Shown here one piece after another: positions 1-9,155 of a DNA stretch of 25,419 nt. The DNA is from Chara braunii (Eukaryota; Streptophyta; Charophyceae; Charales; Characeae): the NCBI GenBank assembly GCA_003427395.1, contig BFEA01000143.1, positions 2,233,366 through 2,258,784 on the forward strand. The letters are read 5' to 3'. A model generated the notes under the pieces. It ran no database searches. It saw nothing but the letters and a program-made list of their open reading frames with translations, and was not told the origin of the DNA. Position numbers and translations under genes: made by a program. Every line of letters starts with the position of its first letter. Position 1 is the stretch's first letter.

Positions 1-39
<39 letters not shown>
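1..39. repeat. (TC)n microsatellite at window edge
   Basis: A near-perfect TC dinucleotide run starts at the first base, so its true length is unknown. It is followed by pyrimidine-rich sequence up to about base 110. Confidence 0.95.
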
Positions 40-42
<3 letters not shown>

Positions 43-398
43 CCGCGAGTCTCATTTCTCCCTATCTCGTCTCCCTTTCTCTCTCTCTCCCTCCTTCTCG
101 ACGACAGGGACTGGTGCGAACCGATCGCCTTCCCATTATCCCGACATCCCTCCTTCGCTCCGGGTTCCAAATGACGACACGCGCCACCTCGACGAAGATC
201 CCACCGCTCCGCCGCCGCGATTTGGCTGTTATGGAAACGAAGCGAAGCGTGACCCGCTTCTATTCCTCCGGTCCTTGCCGTCTTCGACCCACTCCGACCT
301 CCTCAATGCAGCTCATTGACGTCTTGACACTGCCCCGGAAAACAAAGACCCTTCCCTCCTTATCCTTCCTCTCTCTCTCCTTCTCCCTGACTCACTCC

Positions 399-486
<88 letters not shown>

Positions 487-1087
487 GACTGTTTCGAACA
501 CCGCGAGGAGCGCTACCGCCGTCTCGTCGTTCGGCCGCGTCCCCGCGCGGATGAAACCCACACGCTTTCTCTCTTCACTTCCTTTCTCTCCCCAATCCCC
601 CCCCTCTAGTAGGCTGCCCGTACGGGATCCGTGCTTCACCCTTTCCCTAGCGCTATCCGGGCTCCCGGGTTAGTGACATGGAGCCTTCTCTTTCGCGACC
701 TACCTCGAGCGTTCGCTGGTGCTCATAAGAGAACTCTATGCTAGCTCGCGGAGCAACGTTCTCCCCTTCTCTTCCTCTCCCCCTCCCTCTTTCTCTCACT
801 CGTTCGCCCTCTTCTCTCCCAGTCCTCTAGCGCCTCGAGCTCGGTCGGATGTCGAAAATGATCTCCCAGAACTCGACACTCTCGGTCGCTGCGGCGCTCG
901 TCCGCGAGACAGAGCGGAGACGTGCGCTAGAACCCGTGCGCTCTGAAAGTACCCAGTCCGCTCCCCAAAGTTCCCTTCGTATGCGCCCCTCTCTCTCTCC
1001 CCCCTCTTCCTTATATAGCTTTCAGCGTCGATCGCTCCTTCCAATCTTTCCTCCCTCGCTTCTTACTTCTCACTTCCCATCGACTTT
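40..1087. other. CT-rich flank without a supported gene
   Basis: Pyrimidine-rich DNA outside the left LTR. Open frames on both strands here (for example 114-554 and 849-1499 plus, 313-639 minus) exist because long CT/GA runs lack stop codons. Their translations are Ser/Leu or Arg/Glu dipeptide runs without domain-like composition. I see no exon signature, RNA gene or transposon end. Confidence 0.7.
407..483. repeat. Perfect (CT)n microsatellite
   Basis: About 38 uninterrupted CT units, flanked by imperfect CT-rich DNA from about 370. It reads as Ser-Leu or Arg-Glu repeats in translation and explains the spurious ORFs over it. Runs like this are length-polymorphic and can be mis-assembled. 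Confidence 0.97.
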
Positions 1088-2145
1088 TCGCCAAATTTTC
1101 GTTTTTGCGGCCATCCTTCCTCAATCTCCCGCCCACCTTTGTAGTTCTCTTTCTGGCTTCGCGATCCACCTTCCTCTCCCCTGCCCAATCATCGTGATCT
1201 CTCAGCCGCCTGTGGATTCAAGGTCTTATCGGCCTTCTCACGTTCTCTCTTCCCACCTTCACTTTCACCCGCCCCGCAGTGGTTTCCCGCCGTCGAACCC
1301 TGCCCGTTCGTCTCCCCTTCATTCCCACCTCCTCCATTGCGTCTTCCTGCCTTTGGTGTCACCGAAGCCCGACTCTTCGTCCGTTCGCCTCCCTCTCACT
1401 TCCACCCGTTTGATAGCGTCCTCCCACCCCTGGTTTCGGCGAATCCCAGGACCGCCCATCGGACTCCCTTCCAACTTCCTTACGTTGTACCGTGTCTGAA
1501 CCTGGCCAGGTATTTAAGCTTTTGAGTTTAGCACGCCTTCGACGGTTTTCAAGAACCGTCTTTTGGCGACCCCACCCGACGACGGTTGCCCTTCCCACTC
1601 CGAAGACGTATGTCCCTTCTAACCGATCGACTGCGTCGACAGGCCCAGGTTCCTTCCGAGTTCAGCACGCCTCAATCTCTCATGATTTCGCCGGACGCCG
1701 TGTCAGAATTGCGTCGCCGTATTGGTTGGCGGAGCCGTGGCATTTCTCCTGATCTCCCGAGACCGTAGCGCAATCAAATTTCCCCTCGGGCGCCCGCGGT
1801 AGCCGGGAGATTCTTCACGACCGAGGTCCTGGACCACCTCCGACCGCCCGGTTCTTGTCTGGTCAAGGCCTCTTCTGATGCATGTTGCCTTCCCCGACTT
1901 TGTCAGATCTTGGCACCGAAACTTCAATCTTTTATGGTCCGCCCGAGCCTGCTTGCGCCCAAGGTTCGGACCGTGCCTCCAGCCAATCGCAAGGTTAGTA
2001 CGAAGACCCGGACGCCCGAGGTCATCCACAAATAGCATGTCCACACGCACACATACGACAAAACCCAATCAAAATAGCAAAAAAAAGNAAAAAAANGTGT
2101 ATATTTNANNAAAAAAAANCTCGGCNGGTAGACAGCCGCCCGACA
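1088..2145 (-). repeat. 3' LTR (left copy), with internal deletion
   Basis: A direct repeat of 16562-17770. Over the first roughly 535 aligned bases I count about 20 substitutions (near 4%). It lacks about 151 bp present in the other copy (roughly 17095-17246); the break falls after 'tgtcccttct' near 1621. In element orientation it begins TGTCG at 2145, so the 5' terminus has the usual TG. The other end (1088) does not give the usual CA. Seven Ns lie at 2088, 2096, 2107, 2109, 2110, 2119 and 2126, all in its A-rich end. Confidence 0.88.
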
Positions 2146-2167
2146 ACCAGCCCACACCCCATCTCTC
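2146..2167 (-). promoter_or_regulatory. Possible polypurine tract next to 3' LTR
   Basis: On the minus strand this stretch is G/A-rich with a few T interruptions and directly abuts the TG start of the 3' LTR, where the plus-strand primer of an LTR element lies. The purine run is imperfect, so position is the main support. Confidence 0.3.
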
Positions 2168-2537
2168 GCCGTCCCCGGCGAGCATTTCCCAATGTATTTC
2201 CCCTTTCCTCATTTTAGCTCATCCCATTTCCCCTGGTTCCTTTGGTTACCCACGCCCCTCGACGCCCGTTTTTCCTAACTATGCTCGTTTCTCCTAATTA
2301 AGGTACAAAATCCCTTTCGGTGTCACAACATACTGCCCTTTCCCGACTCACGTTTCCCTAACTATGGTACACCCTTCCCGTTGGTTCCGTGATACCCGTC
2401 CCTCTTTAACTATGATACAATCTCCCTTCCTAGGACTAAGATTCATGACGCATCATCCTACGACCGTTTTCGTCTCCTCTTCCTCTTCTCGTGCCTTTCC
2501 CTCTTCCGTTTCCTCTCTTCTCTCTCCCGTTTGATTT
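2168..2537. other. 3' untranslated segment with degenerate short repeats
   Basis: This lies between the end of pol and the 3' LTR. A degenerate motif of the form 'ctaactatgNtac...tcccttc' recurs near 2275, 2353 and 2407 with variable spacing. No coding frame is supported. Confidence 0.45.
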
Positions 2538-3020
2538 TCAAGGCTCCCTTGAGGCACTCCTCCTCTCTCTTAGCCTGCGCTTCCCTAACCGGTCGGCGTC
2601 ACCTTCCTCTTCTCTAGGCCTTTTCTTCTTCCTAGGGGTCTTAGGTAGCGAAGGCTTTCGAACCTTATACCCCTTTCTGGTTGGGCGAGACGAGGCCCCT
2701 TGTCTGGAGGTCTCCCCTTTTTCATGAGTGATGGTCAATTTTGCTTCGAGGACTTCCTTCCCTTTTCGTTTTGGCTCCTCCCCAAGGGTCCCTCTTGATC
2801 GGAAGATTTTGAGACGAGCCCCTGCGACAGGGTCCCTTAGCCTACTCCCATCTAATTCAGCAAGCATATAAGCCCCCCCGTCCAATCTCTTTAGAACCTT
2901 ATATGGCCCCATCCATCGGTTCGCCAATTTTCGGCTCCAGGTCTTTTCTAGTGACGAATCGTACATCAGCACTAGGTCGTCAATCCCTAATGGCGCCTTT
3001 CGGGCCCGCAGATTTTTGTC
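2538..3020 (-). pseudogene. Integrase C-terminal segment, basic tail
   Basis: This continues the integrase frame (3021-4025) beyond an in-frame TGA at 3021-3023; codon phase is the same on both sides. The N-terminal part (about 2975-2840) reads like the domain that follows a gypsy integrase core, with 'RWMGPYKV' and a 'DGGAYMLAELDG' stretch resembling the small beta-barrel C-terminal domain. The remainder is strongly basic, with clusters such as 'KTPRKKKRPRE' and 'GKRRLRERR' that could act as a nuclear localisation signal. It ends at a stop at 2538. The TGA stands where a Trp (TGG) would fit, so I read this as one nonsense mutation in a once-continuous integrase. Confidence 0.75.
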
Positions 3021-4025
3021 TCACCTATCTTTCCCTTTCACCCTCTCTCTCTCGATGTTCTCACTGGCCGTGGCTACCCCGGCATCCAAGTTCTCGGCTA
3101 TCTGCTGTATCCGTGCTTCCAATAGCTCACCCCTAGATATGTTGGTTTTCCATGAGACACTTGTCCAAGTGTCAATGTGGAACTCAATGGGTAGGGGACA
3201 ATGCCTACCGAACCAAAGGGTGTAAGGAGGGTACCCAATACTCGATTTGACCATGATGTTGTCTGCCCAAACTGCGTACCGTAAATACTTAGGCCATTGT
3301 TCTGCGCGACCCTTGCACCACTTTGCTAGGGCTTCCACAAGTGTCCGGTGCCCCCTCTCTACCGGCGCGTTGCTTTGGGGGTGATAAGCGGTTGTATAGG
3401 CCGCCCCGATCCCTGCCTTTTCTAATAACCCCTTTACCTTTTGGGTCAAGAACTCAGCTCCCCTATCCATGACTATTCTCCCGACACACCCATACCGCGC
3501 GATATACTGTAGGAGAAAATCACTCACCTCCTCCGCCGTCTTTTTCTTAATGGCCTTTGCTTTTACGAATCCGGTGAGGTCATCCCGGGCGTTGATTATA
3601 TACCGAAGACCACTGACCCCTTTTGGCATGGTCACCAAGTCTATATGGACCTTCTCGCCCGGGACCGTGGGAAGCGACGAAACTAAGGGTTCTTTGTATC
3701 GAACCGTCGACCTCTTCTGGCAAGCTTCACAGGTCGAACAGTACCTTTCCACTTCGGTGTATTGCCCGTCCCACCAATAAAGCCTGCGGACCTTATCGAA
3801 AGTGCCTTTAACCCCCCTGTGACCCCCAACGACCCCATCGTGTAACTCCTCTATGACTGCGCTTTTCTCCTCCGGATCGCACAACACCCTCATGGGTATC
3901 GCGAACTTGGTGGGTCTTTTGAAGAGGTGGCCTCCCCGCAGGCAATATCCCAGTGCCTCTTGCTGGATCCTTTCAGTCCCTGTTTCCCAACCGACCAAGT
4001 ACAGTCCTATATCTCGGTACTTCAC
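3021..4025 (-). CDS. Integrase domain of pol (zinc-binding and DDE core)
   Basis: A 334-residue open segment that would join element cDNA to host DNA. It has an HHCC-type zinc-binding region: His62, His69, then Cys99 and Cys102 in a 'CEACQK' context, with a further Cys at 96. The catalytic triad is visible as Asp129 ('HIDL'), Asp187 ('VMDRGAEF') and Glu223 ('PVERGH'). Spacing between the second Asp and the Glu is exactly 35 residues, the classic D,D(35)E. 'AYHPQSN' lies just before the Glu. The upstream join to RNase H is out of frame by one base near 4045-4050, and the segment ends at the TGA at 3021. It lies downstream of RT, as in Ty3/gypsy elements. The core residues are intact although the reading frame is broken on both sides. 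Confidence 0.9.
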   Translation of the reverse strand: MKYRDIGLYLVGWETGTERIQQEALGYCLRGGHLFKRPTKFAIPMRVLCDPEEKSAVIEELHDGVVGGHRGVKGTFDKVRRLYWWDGQYTEVERYCSTCEACQKRSTVRYKEPLVSSLPTVPGEKVHIDLVTMPKGVSGLRYIINARDDLTGFVKAKAIKKKTAEEVSDFLLQYIARYGCVGRIVMDRGAEFLTQKVKGLLEKAGIGAAYTTAYHPQSNAPVERGHRTLVEALAKWCKGRAEQWPKYLRYAVWADNIMVKSSIGYPPYTLWFGRHCPLPIEFHIDTWTSVSWKTNISRGELLEARIQQIAENLDAGVATASENIERERVKGKDR

Positions 4026-4322
4026 GTCGTAGAGATTCGCGAGAAAAGTCCTTGGGCCTCCTTCTTCCCTCGGCTGCTCCCCGCTACTTGCGCCCTATTA
4101 GCGGCGACTTTCATTATCGCCTTTTCGGCCATTGTCTCCTCTTCCTTCTTAAGCCTAGGCAAGTCCTCCTCTCGAATGGGAAGCCGGGACAATCCATCGG
4201 TGACCTGGTTCTTGGCCCCCGATATCCTTTCGACCCTATAGTCATAAAGCCTGATATGGATCATCCAGCGAGCGATGGTCGGATCTGTCAGTGAGAAATC
4301 CTTTTGGAGGACTGCGGCCACT
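4022..4322 (-). pseudogene. RNase H C-terminal end and tether to integrase
   Basis: The last part of the pol RNase H domain, with 'VAAVLQKDFSLTDPTIARW' and 'ISGAKNQVTDGLSRL', the usual end of gypsy RNase H with its final conserved Asp. The rest of RNase H is found inverted on the other strand at 4323-5424, whose last residues (RVDPT) would directly precede this fragment. A Glu/Lys-rich tether follows. A one-base frame change near 4045-4050 separates it from the integrase frame. The join at 4322/4323 is the left breakpoint of the inversion. Confidence 0.82.
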
Positions 4323-5424
4323 GCTTCATCAAGGAAAAAACCAGGACATTCGTCGCGGAACCTTGCGAGAGTGCCTACTCCAATAAGTGGTTCTTTCTAA
4401 GGAAGGGGAGTAGCAACAAACTAAGATGGATCCAGAACCTCCAGAGGACCAATGCAGTCACCGTAAGAGACGTGGGGTCTATACCTGAGGCCGACTTGCT
4501 AGCGGAAGGATCGGCGGGTCGCTCAATATACTCTATTATGACGAAATTCCTTTGGATTACTGGGACAGGCACATGACCACCATGTATACACCCTTAGGGA
4601 TGGTTCAAATGATGGTGGTACTGATGGGTTGGACGAATGGGGTAGCCGTGTTCCAAAGGGCCATGATCGCAGTCCTCAAGGAATTCATATTGGAGAAGGT
4701 GGAGGTCTTCCTGGATGATTTCCCAATAAAAGGGCCGGTCGAGAAGGATGAGACCCAGGTTTTCCCTGGGGTTAGAAAGTTTGTGGTCGACCACATGAAA
4801 AACTTCAGGGACGTCCTTGAGAAACTAGACGATGCCAACCTCACGGTAAGCGGGACTAAGAGTCGTTGGGGCGTATCCTCCATCAAGATATTAGGGTTTA
4901 TTTGCGATAAGAAAGGGCGGAGGCCTGATCCCGAGAAACTAGTAAAGTTGATGACTTGGCCATCGCCGCTCAAATCCATAACAGAGGTCAGCCAGTTTCT
5001 AGGGGTTGTGGGCTACTGGAGAATCTTCATAAAAGCCTATGGAGAGAAAGCAGAACCCCTGAGAAGACTCCTCAGGAGATCGGAAGGATGGGTTTGGGGA
5101 GAAGAGCAAGCCGCGGCCATGGAAGCTTTGAAGGGGGAGTTCCGCGAAGGTGGAGAGGTCCTAGGAGTCCCATTTTTCGAAGACGAGGAGAGTCGCGCGT
5201 TTATAGTATCCACGGACGCTGGACCTCACTCAGTGGGGGGCCTTTCGTCGCAAAAGGATGGGGAGGGGAGAGAGAGACCGTTGCGATTCGAGAGTCGGAC
5301 CTTGAATCCCGCAGAGAGAAATTATAGCCAATTCAAGAAGGAAGTGTTGGGGGTACTGCATTGCCTAAAAGCCTTCCGTCACTACCTGTACGGACGACGA
5401 TTTCTCCTAAGGGTGGACCCGACA
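4323..5424 (+). pseudogene. Inverted RT / RNase H core of pol
   Basis: Plus-strand coding in an otherwise minus-strand element. 4323-4536 encodes the RT N-terminal region ('AEPCESAYSNKWFFLRKG', 'LRWIQNLQ', 'DVGSIPEADLL'). The frame then shifts, with the residues expected between 'SIYSI' and 'YDEIPLD' missing (a deletion of roughly 17-20 bp). From 4552, numbering from the Met there, 'MGWTN' is followed by catalytic 'FLDD' (residues 53-56), the 'ILGF' and 'FLGVVGYWR' thumb motifs, and RNase H with Asp222 ('STDAGP'), Glu264 ('QFKKEVLGV') and Asp289 ('RVDPT'). Element homology stops at residue 291, base 5424; the remaining frame to 5580 is antisense of the next segment. The flanking minus-strand fragments end and resume exactly where this block begins and ends. 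Confidence 0.9.
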
Positions 5425-5841
5425 CTATCTCTTCCTTCTCCTTTTGAGCGTACTTCCATTGGGGCCTATCCTTCCAAGGACGTGCGAGACCGTGTGGATC
5501 CGGGCAGGCTTAGCATACCTTGGGTCGATTCTCCCTCTCTCCGAGTCATCAAAGGCAATGGCCTTATCGCAGCCCCTTAAGGTCATCGCTATGAACTCGT
5601 TTTCTTCCTCCGTGAGATTCCCATCTCCTATATCCATTTTCGCCAGTCTATCGGTCGTTATCCTTTGCCCTTCCGTCTGTTTCCTCTTCCGGATGATATC
5701 GGATATCTCCTCTTCCGATATTGTAGCCTCCCCCGTTCTATCCCGGCTGACCGCGGCGGGTTTTACTTTCTCCGCCATGGTTTTGTGCTTCTTAACTCCG
5801 CCGGCTAGGGGGATCCCTCCAAAAAAGACATGCTCACGCAC
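5425..5841 (-). pseudogene. RT N-terminal extension, broken at the inversion
   Basis: The start of the RT region, before the palm. It contains a Glu-rich helix, 'ERGRIDPRYAKPARIHTV' and a cluster of basic residues. About 55 bases before the breakpoint the frame changes: around 5478-5479 one base of a short C run (coding strand) appears lost, since the next frame gives a Pro-Trp-Lys stretch followed by 'WKYAQKEKEEI', which fits the context far better than the 'RIGPNGSTLKRRRKR' ending. The other end overlaps the protease frame by 37 bases in the -1 relation, with a slippery heptamer in the overlap. It is directly followed, after the inversion point, by inverted RT sequence. Confidence 0.75.
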
Positions 5842-6941
5842 CCACCGAATTCCTCCTCCTCGTCTTCCTTCTCGTACCCCATACCGTTAATTACAATCCT
5901 ATCCCCCACGTCCTCAACCTCCAATTGGTCCCCCTTGGGTCCTCTATCCATCAAGGGTACTTCCTCTAGACGGACCCGGCGCACCCTCGACTGGCTCCCC
6001 TTGCGCCTAGTAAGGCTGGTCCGGTTACGTTCATCTTGAGCGTCTACGGTTTTTAGGACCACTTGGATTCCATGAGGACTTTGGATCGAGAGGGTTTGAC
6101 TTCCATCTGGCAAATCAACTGTGGTTGCGTGAACCGCGCTCAGCCAGGTTCTCCCGAGGATCAATTCGGAGGAGCATTCTTTTACCGAAAAGATCGAAAC
6201 CGTGGCCTCTACCCCAGCTACCTCAATCACGGGGCTATGACACACCCCTTCCGCCGGTTGCAGCTTGTTATCGGCCACCACCATTGACATTGCTACCCCT
6301 CGATCTATTTCCAATCCCAGCTCCCGAGTGATGGAGTCCTTACAAACCGTAGACTCGAACCCGTTGTCTACCAGAGCCCTCATCTTTTTTCCGCTTACCA
6401 CTGCCTGGAGTTGGCCGCTACCTAACACATAGAATTTCTTGGCCTCTTCTCTCGAGAAGAAGTTGGCAGGTAGCTCCTCCAGAGTAATGCGGGAGGCCTG
6501 TGCTTCTTCTTTGGCTGGCCCTTCCACCGGTACCGTGGGTCCCCCAACGATCGGGAGTCTAACCTTCCTAGTGATGCTTAGAAGTTCCTCCCTGGCACTT
6601 TTGCTCGCGGCTAGATATTCTAAAAGGGTGCACTGCATGGGCTGCATCAGAGTCCTCCTAAGAGGTGCTACCGTGTTTATCTCATCCAAAGTGTACTTCA
6701 TCTCGAACTTTTTGGGCTTCATTTTCTTCGGCGATTTTGGCGATGTGGGCTCCTCCTTTTTTTCCTCCACCGTTTTCGCATCGGTCATTGGCTGGTCATT
6801 GTCGTCGCTCTTCACTTCTGTCCTTTCCGTCACGCTCACTTGGTTCTCAGATGTCTCAGCCCCGACCTGCGTCCTCACCCTTAGGCAGGGCCTCTCTTCC
6901 TCTCGCTGGGTTTCTATGAACTTAATGCTTGAGGCTCCCTA
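5805..6941 (-). CDS. Aspartic protease (retropepsin) region of gag-pol
   Basis: A 357-codon segment from 6878, open about 20 codons further upstream (to about 6941) in the same frame. The first 60 or so residues are Lys/Glu/Ser-rich. The retropepsin part runs from about residue 150 to 275: active-site loop 'ALVDNGFE' with Asp171 (canonical D-T/S-G, here D-N-G), a hydrophobic stretch, and the flap-distal 'ELILGRTWL' at about 238-246, corresponding to the usual 'ILG' motif. This enzyme would cut the Gag-Pol precursor. An Asp/Glu-rich stretch ends the ORF. The frame relation to gag is -1 with no slippery site in the short overlap, so an indel is likely there. The relation to RT is also -1, with a good slippery site. 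Confidence 0.85.
5820..5826 (-). promoter_or_regulatory. Candidate -1 ribosomal frameshift heptamer (T TTT TTG)
   Basis: In the protease frame the codons here read TCT TTT TTG, so the heptamer T TTT TTG has the X XXY YYZ form in the correct phase. A -1 slip enters exactly the RT frame, which is open. The protease frame stops 15 bases later. The downstream sequence is G-rich then C-rich and could fold. The alternative is a one-base loss in the homopolymer. Confidence 0.4.
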
Positions 6942-9136
6942 ATGGACACCCCTCCCGGTGACTCCACCGTTTGGACGTGAGCCGTGTTGTAGGAGCTTCC
7001 GACTTTCGGTTTCTTTCCCAGTCTAGTCTCCTGAAGGGCCACCCTCTTGTCCACGTTCACCTTCATTGATGGGTAAAAGGAGACCGCCTCTCCGCTATCT
7101 CCCCACACAACCCACTTGTTCTCATTTAGCTTGACCACTCCCAATCTCAAAGCCTCCGTGAGATAAGGGCAGTCCCGCTTGATGTGATTTTCTTCATTGC
7201 AGTAGACACACCCGGCCCGAGCTTTGGGATTGTTGGGGCGCAGACCCCCTTGTGTTGTTGTCACTATAGGCGCAGGCGGAGCCGGTGGCGGTGGTGTTGG
7301 GGGTGGTGGCGCCCTAACCTCCGGTCGCGGCCCAGGGGCCCTTGCTGGAGGGGCATCTCCCCACCTTCCATCCCTAGCATCCTTCCAATGGGAACTCCCC
7401 CAATCGGAACCACGACTCCCCCCTATCTCCCGGTCGTTCCTCCAACCTCCTTGGCCACTTGATTCGTTCCTCCATCCGGTCGGTCGTTCTCCCCACCGAG
7501 GAACAGGTGGGCCCGGGGGCGGTCTATCGCTCCCCCTTGGACCATCGTTTCGCGTGCCTCGCATGTTGCGGAGTGCCATGTCCAAGGTCTCTTTCATATA
7601 CTCCCTCACATCTACTCCTCCCCCTGTGAAAACTACCTCCGCGACTTTCTCGAAATTTGCGGAATCCCTTGGGGCCTTTTCAAGGACCTCTTTCCTCTTC
7701 TCCTCTGGTAGGTGCAACATGAACATCACGCACCTATCTACTTCAGACAGCATTCCCCTGTCCACTAGGATCTGGGACAGGCGTTTGAACCTTCGGGTGA
7801 AGGCCACCAAGCTCTCTCGATCCCCCCTCGTAATTCGTCTCAAGCCTTCCACGGTTGGGGTCAGGTCGTCACAGGAGAAAGTCTGCAATAGGCTCGCCCT
7901 GAAGGTCCTCCACATGCCGTCGGAGGGGTGGATAGCCCGGATCGTGGTGTCTAACTCGGGGTCCGAGTGCTGGATAAAATAGTCGATCCACTCTCTTTCG
8001 GAGAATCTTTTACGGTAAGCATAGCTCTCCCACTTCTCCACGAACCCTGTTACATCTCGTCCATCGAAGAAAAGCGCCTCCAGACCCAGGTTGACGTCGT
8101 AATACGGTACCCGTCGGTCGTCGTATCGGCGAAAATAGGGACCTTCCATTCGCCCATTGATTGCCGGATCATATGGCTTGTACCACGAGGGATCGGGCTC
8201 CTCTATCCGGCCTCGAGGTCTTGGTGGCTCCCAGGGGTCCTCCGCGTAGCGGCCCCGCTCATCCGGCCAGTCCGCTTCCCACCGAGCGTGGTCCTGCCCT
8301 CTAAAGCTTCTCCAGGCCTCCACCCCTTGGCTCCTACCTGTTATCTCGCCGGGCGCCCATGCAGTATCTACTTCTCTTACGGTCCATCTACGTGGCCTAT
8401 CACCAGCCTCCGCCGGCCTTTCGTCTCTAAAGCCCCTTCTACTTGGTCCCCCTTCCTCTTCTCTCCGGGGTGGTTGGTACCCCCCCTTATCTCTTGGAAA
8501 TTCCAGGACTTCTCCCATTCTTGCGTCCGGTAAATCCCCCCACCGAGATTCTATGGGAAGGTCCCTCGAGCCCTCGATTGCCCCTTCTCTCGCAGGCATT
8601 CGCATTTCCACACCAGATCGCGGCCCCACCAAGCCCTGCCTTTCACTGGTGACGGCCTCCAGGACCCTTTCGACCCATCTCCGCGGCCTGCCGCCGGCCT
8701 CTGCTGACCTCCCCTCTCCCAAGTCCCTCCTGTCCTGACACTCATCTTCCTCCCTCCTAAGAGGTCGATACCCCTGTCTATCTCTAGGAAATTCCCGCGC
8801 TTCTTCTAACCTTGCTTCCGCATCCATTAGGTCCGCCCACCGGGACTCCACCGGAACGCCTCTCGCGGCTTCGGTGACCCCTTCGTTCACCGGCACCTGC
8901 GACCCCACATCCCTGTGCACCCGCACTTCCGTGCCAGTCCTTTTCCCCTCCGAGGCTTGTCTTTCCTCCGAAGCCATTTCCGGACCTCCCTCGACCCTAT
9001 CTAGCGCTTTCGCCCCCCCCATCATTTCCTCCACTACACTACTTAGACTGGCCCCCAACTCGGGACTCTTTACTATCCCCCTCCTTTTAGTGGTTTCCGG
9101 CGGACTAGAGAGACCAGCCTCCACTTCACTCTCCAT
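6914..9136 (-). CDS. gag: Gag polyprotein with duplicated N-terminal segment and CCHC knuckle
   Basis: An intact 740-codon ORF from ATG 9136. Residues 1-80 are acidic/polar. Residues 83-172 and 182-268 are two diverged copies of a segment of about 90 residues (shared landmarks: 'VESRWADL'/'IESRWGDL', 'EFPRD', 'RRWV'/'RRWT'). Residues about 350-520 form the retrotransposon Gag capsid-like core, with 'EKWESYA', 'WRTFRASLLQTF' and 'FTRRFKRL'. Residues 530-625 are Gly/Arg/Trp-rich, then proline-rich. A CX2CX4HX4C zinc knuckle lies at Cys643, Cys646, His651 and Cys656. The ORF starts 19 bases after the stop of the accessory gene M5 and ends in an overlap with the protease frame (-1). It would package element RNA in virus-like particles. 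This is the best-preserved gene of the element. Confidence 0.92.
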   Translation of the reverse strand: MESEVEAGLSSPPETTKRRGIVKSPELGASLSSVVEEMMGGAKALDRVEGGPEMASEERQASEGKRTGTEVRVHRDVGSQVPVNEGVTEAARGVPVESRWADLMDAEARLEEAREFPRDRQGYRPLRREEDECQDRRDLGEGRSAEAGGRPRRWVERVLEAVTSERQGLVGPRSGVEMRMPAREGAIEGSRDLPIESRWGDLPDARMGEVLEFPRDKGGYQPPRREEEGGPSRRGFRDERPAEAGDRPRRWTVREVDTAWAPGEITGRSQGVEAWRSFRGQDHARWEADWPDERGRYAEDPWEPPRPRGRIEEPDPSWYKPYDPAINGRMEGPYFRRYDDRRVPYYDVNLGLEALFFDGRDVTGFVEKWESYAYRKRFSEREWIDYFIQHSDPELDTTIRAIHPSDGMWRTFRASLLQTFSCDDLTPTVEGLRRITRGDRESLVAFTRRFKRLSQILVDRGMLSEVDRCVMFMLHLPEEKRKEVLEKAPRDSANFEKVAEVVFTGGGVDVREYMKETLDMALRNMRGTRNDGPRGSDRPPPGPPVPRWGERPTGWRNESSGQGGWRNDREIGGSRGSDWGSSHWKDARDGRWGDAPPARAPGPRPEVRAPPPPTPPPPAPPAPIVTTTQGGLRPNNPKARAGCVYCNEENHIKRDCPYLTEALRLGVVKLNENKWVVWGDSGEAVSFYPSMKVNVDKRVALQETRLGKKPKVGSSYNTAHVQTVESPGGVSIREPQALSS

Positions 9137-9155
9137 GCACCCTTATTGGCAATTT

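Noticed and set aside
114-554. Plus-strand ORF with a long Ser-Leu run and its minus-strand mirror (313-639) with Arg-Glu repeats
   Set aside because: Both frames are open only because the (CT)n tract contains no stop codon; the parts outside the tract show no domain-like composition.
849-1499. 216-codon plus-strand ORF entering the left LTR, with a near copy at 16488-16973
   Set aside because: The shared part is simply the LTR repeated; the strand is opposite to the element genes and the composition (Ser/Pro/Leu) reflects pyrimidine-rich DNA.
5444-5890. Plus-strand ORF overlapping the RT lead-in
   Set aside because: Antisense of the RT N-terminal segment and protease end; no motif of its own.
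6914-6941. Programmed -1 frameshift between gag and protease
   Set aside because: The frames are in the -1 relation, but I find no X XXY YYZ heptamer in phase within the short overlap; an indel is more likely.
7224-7982. 252-codon plus-strand ORF, Gly/Pro-rich
   Set aside because: It is the complement of the Gag gene; the minus-strand frame has the capsid-like core and CCHC knuckle, so this is a shadow.
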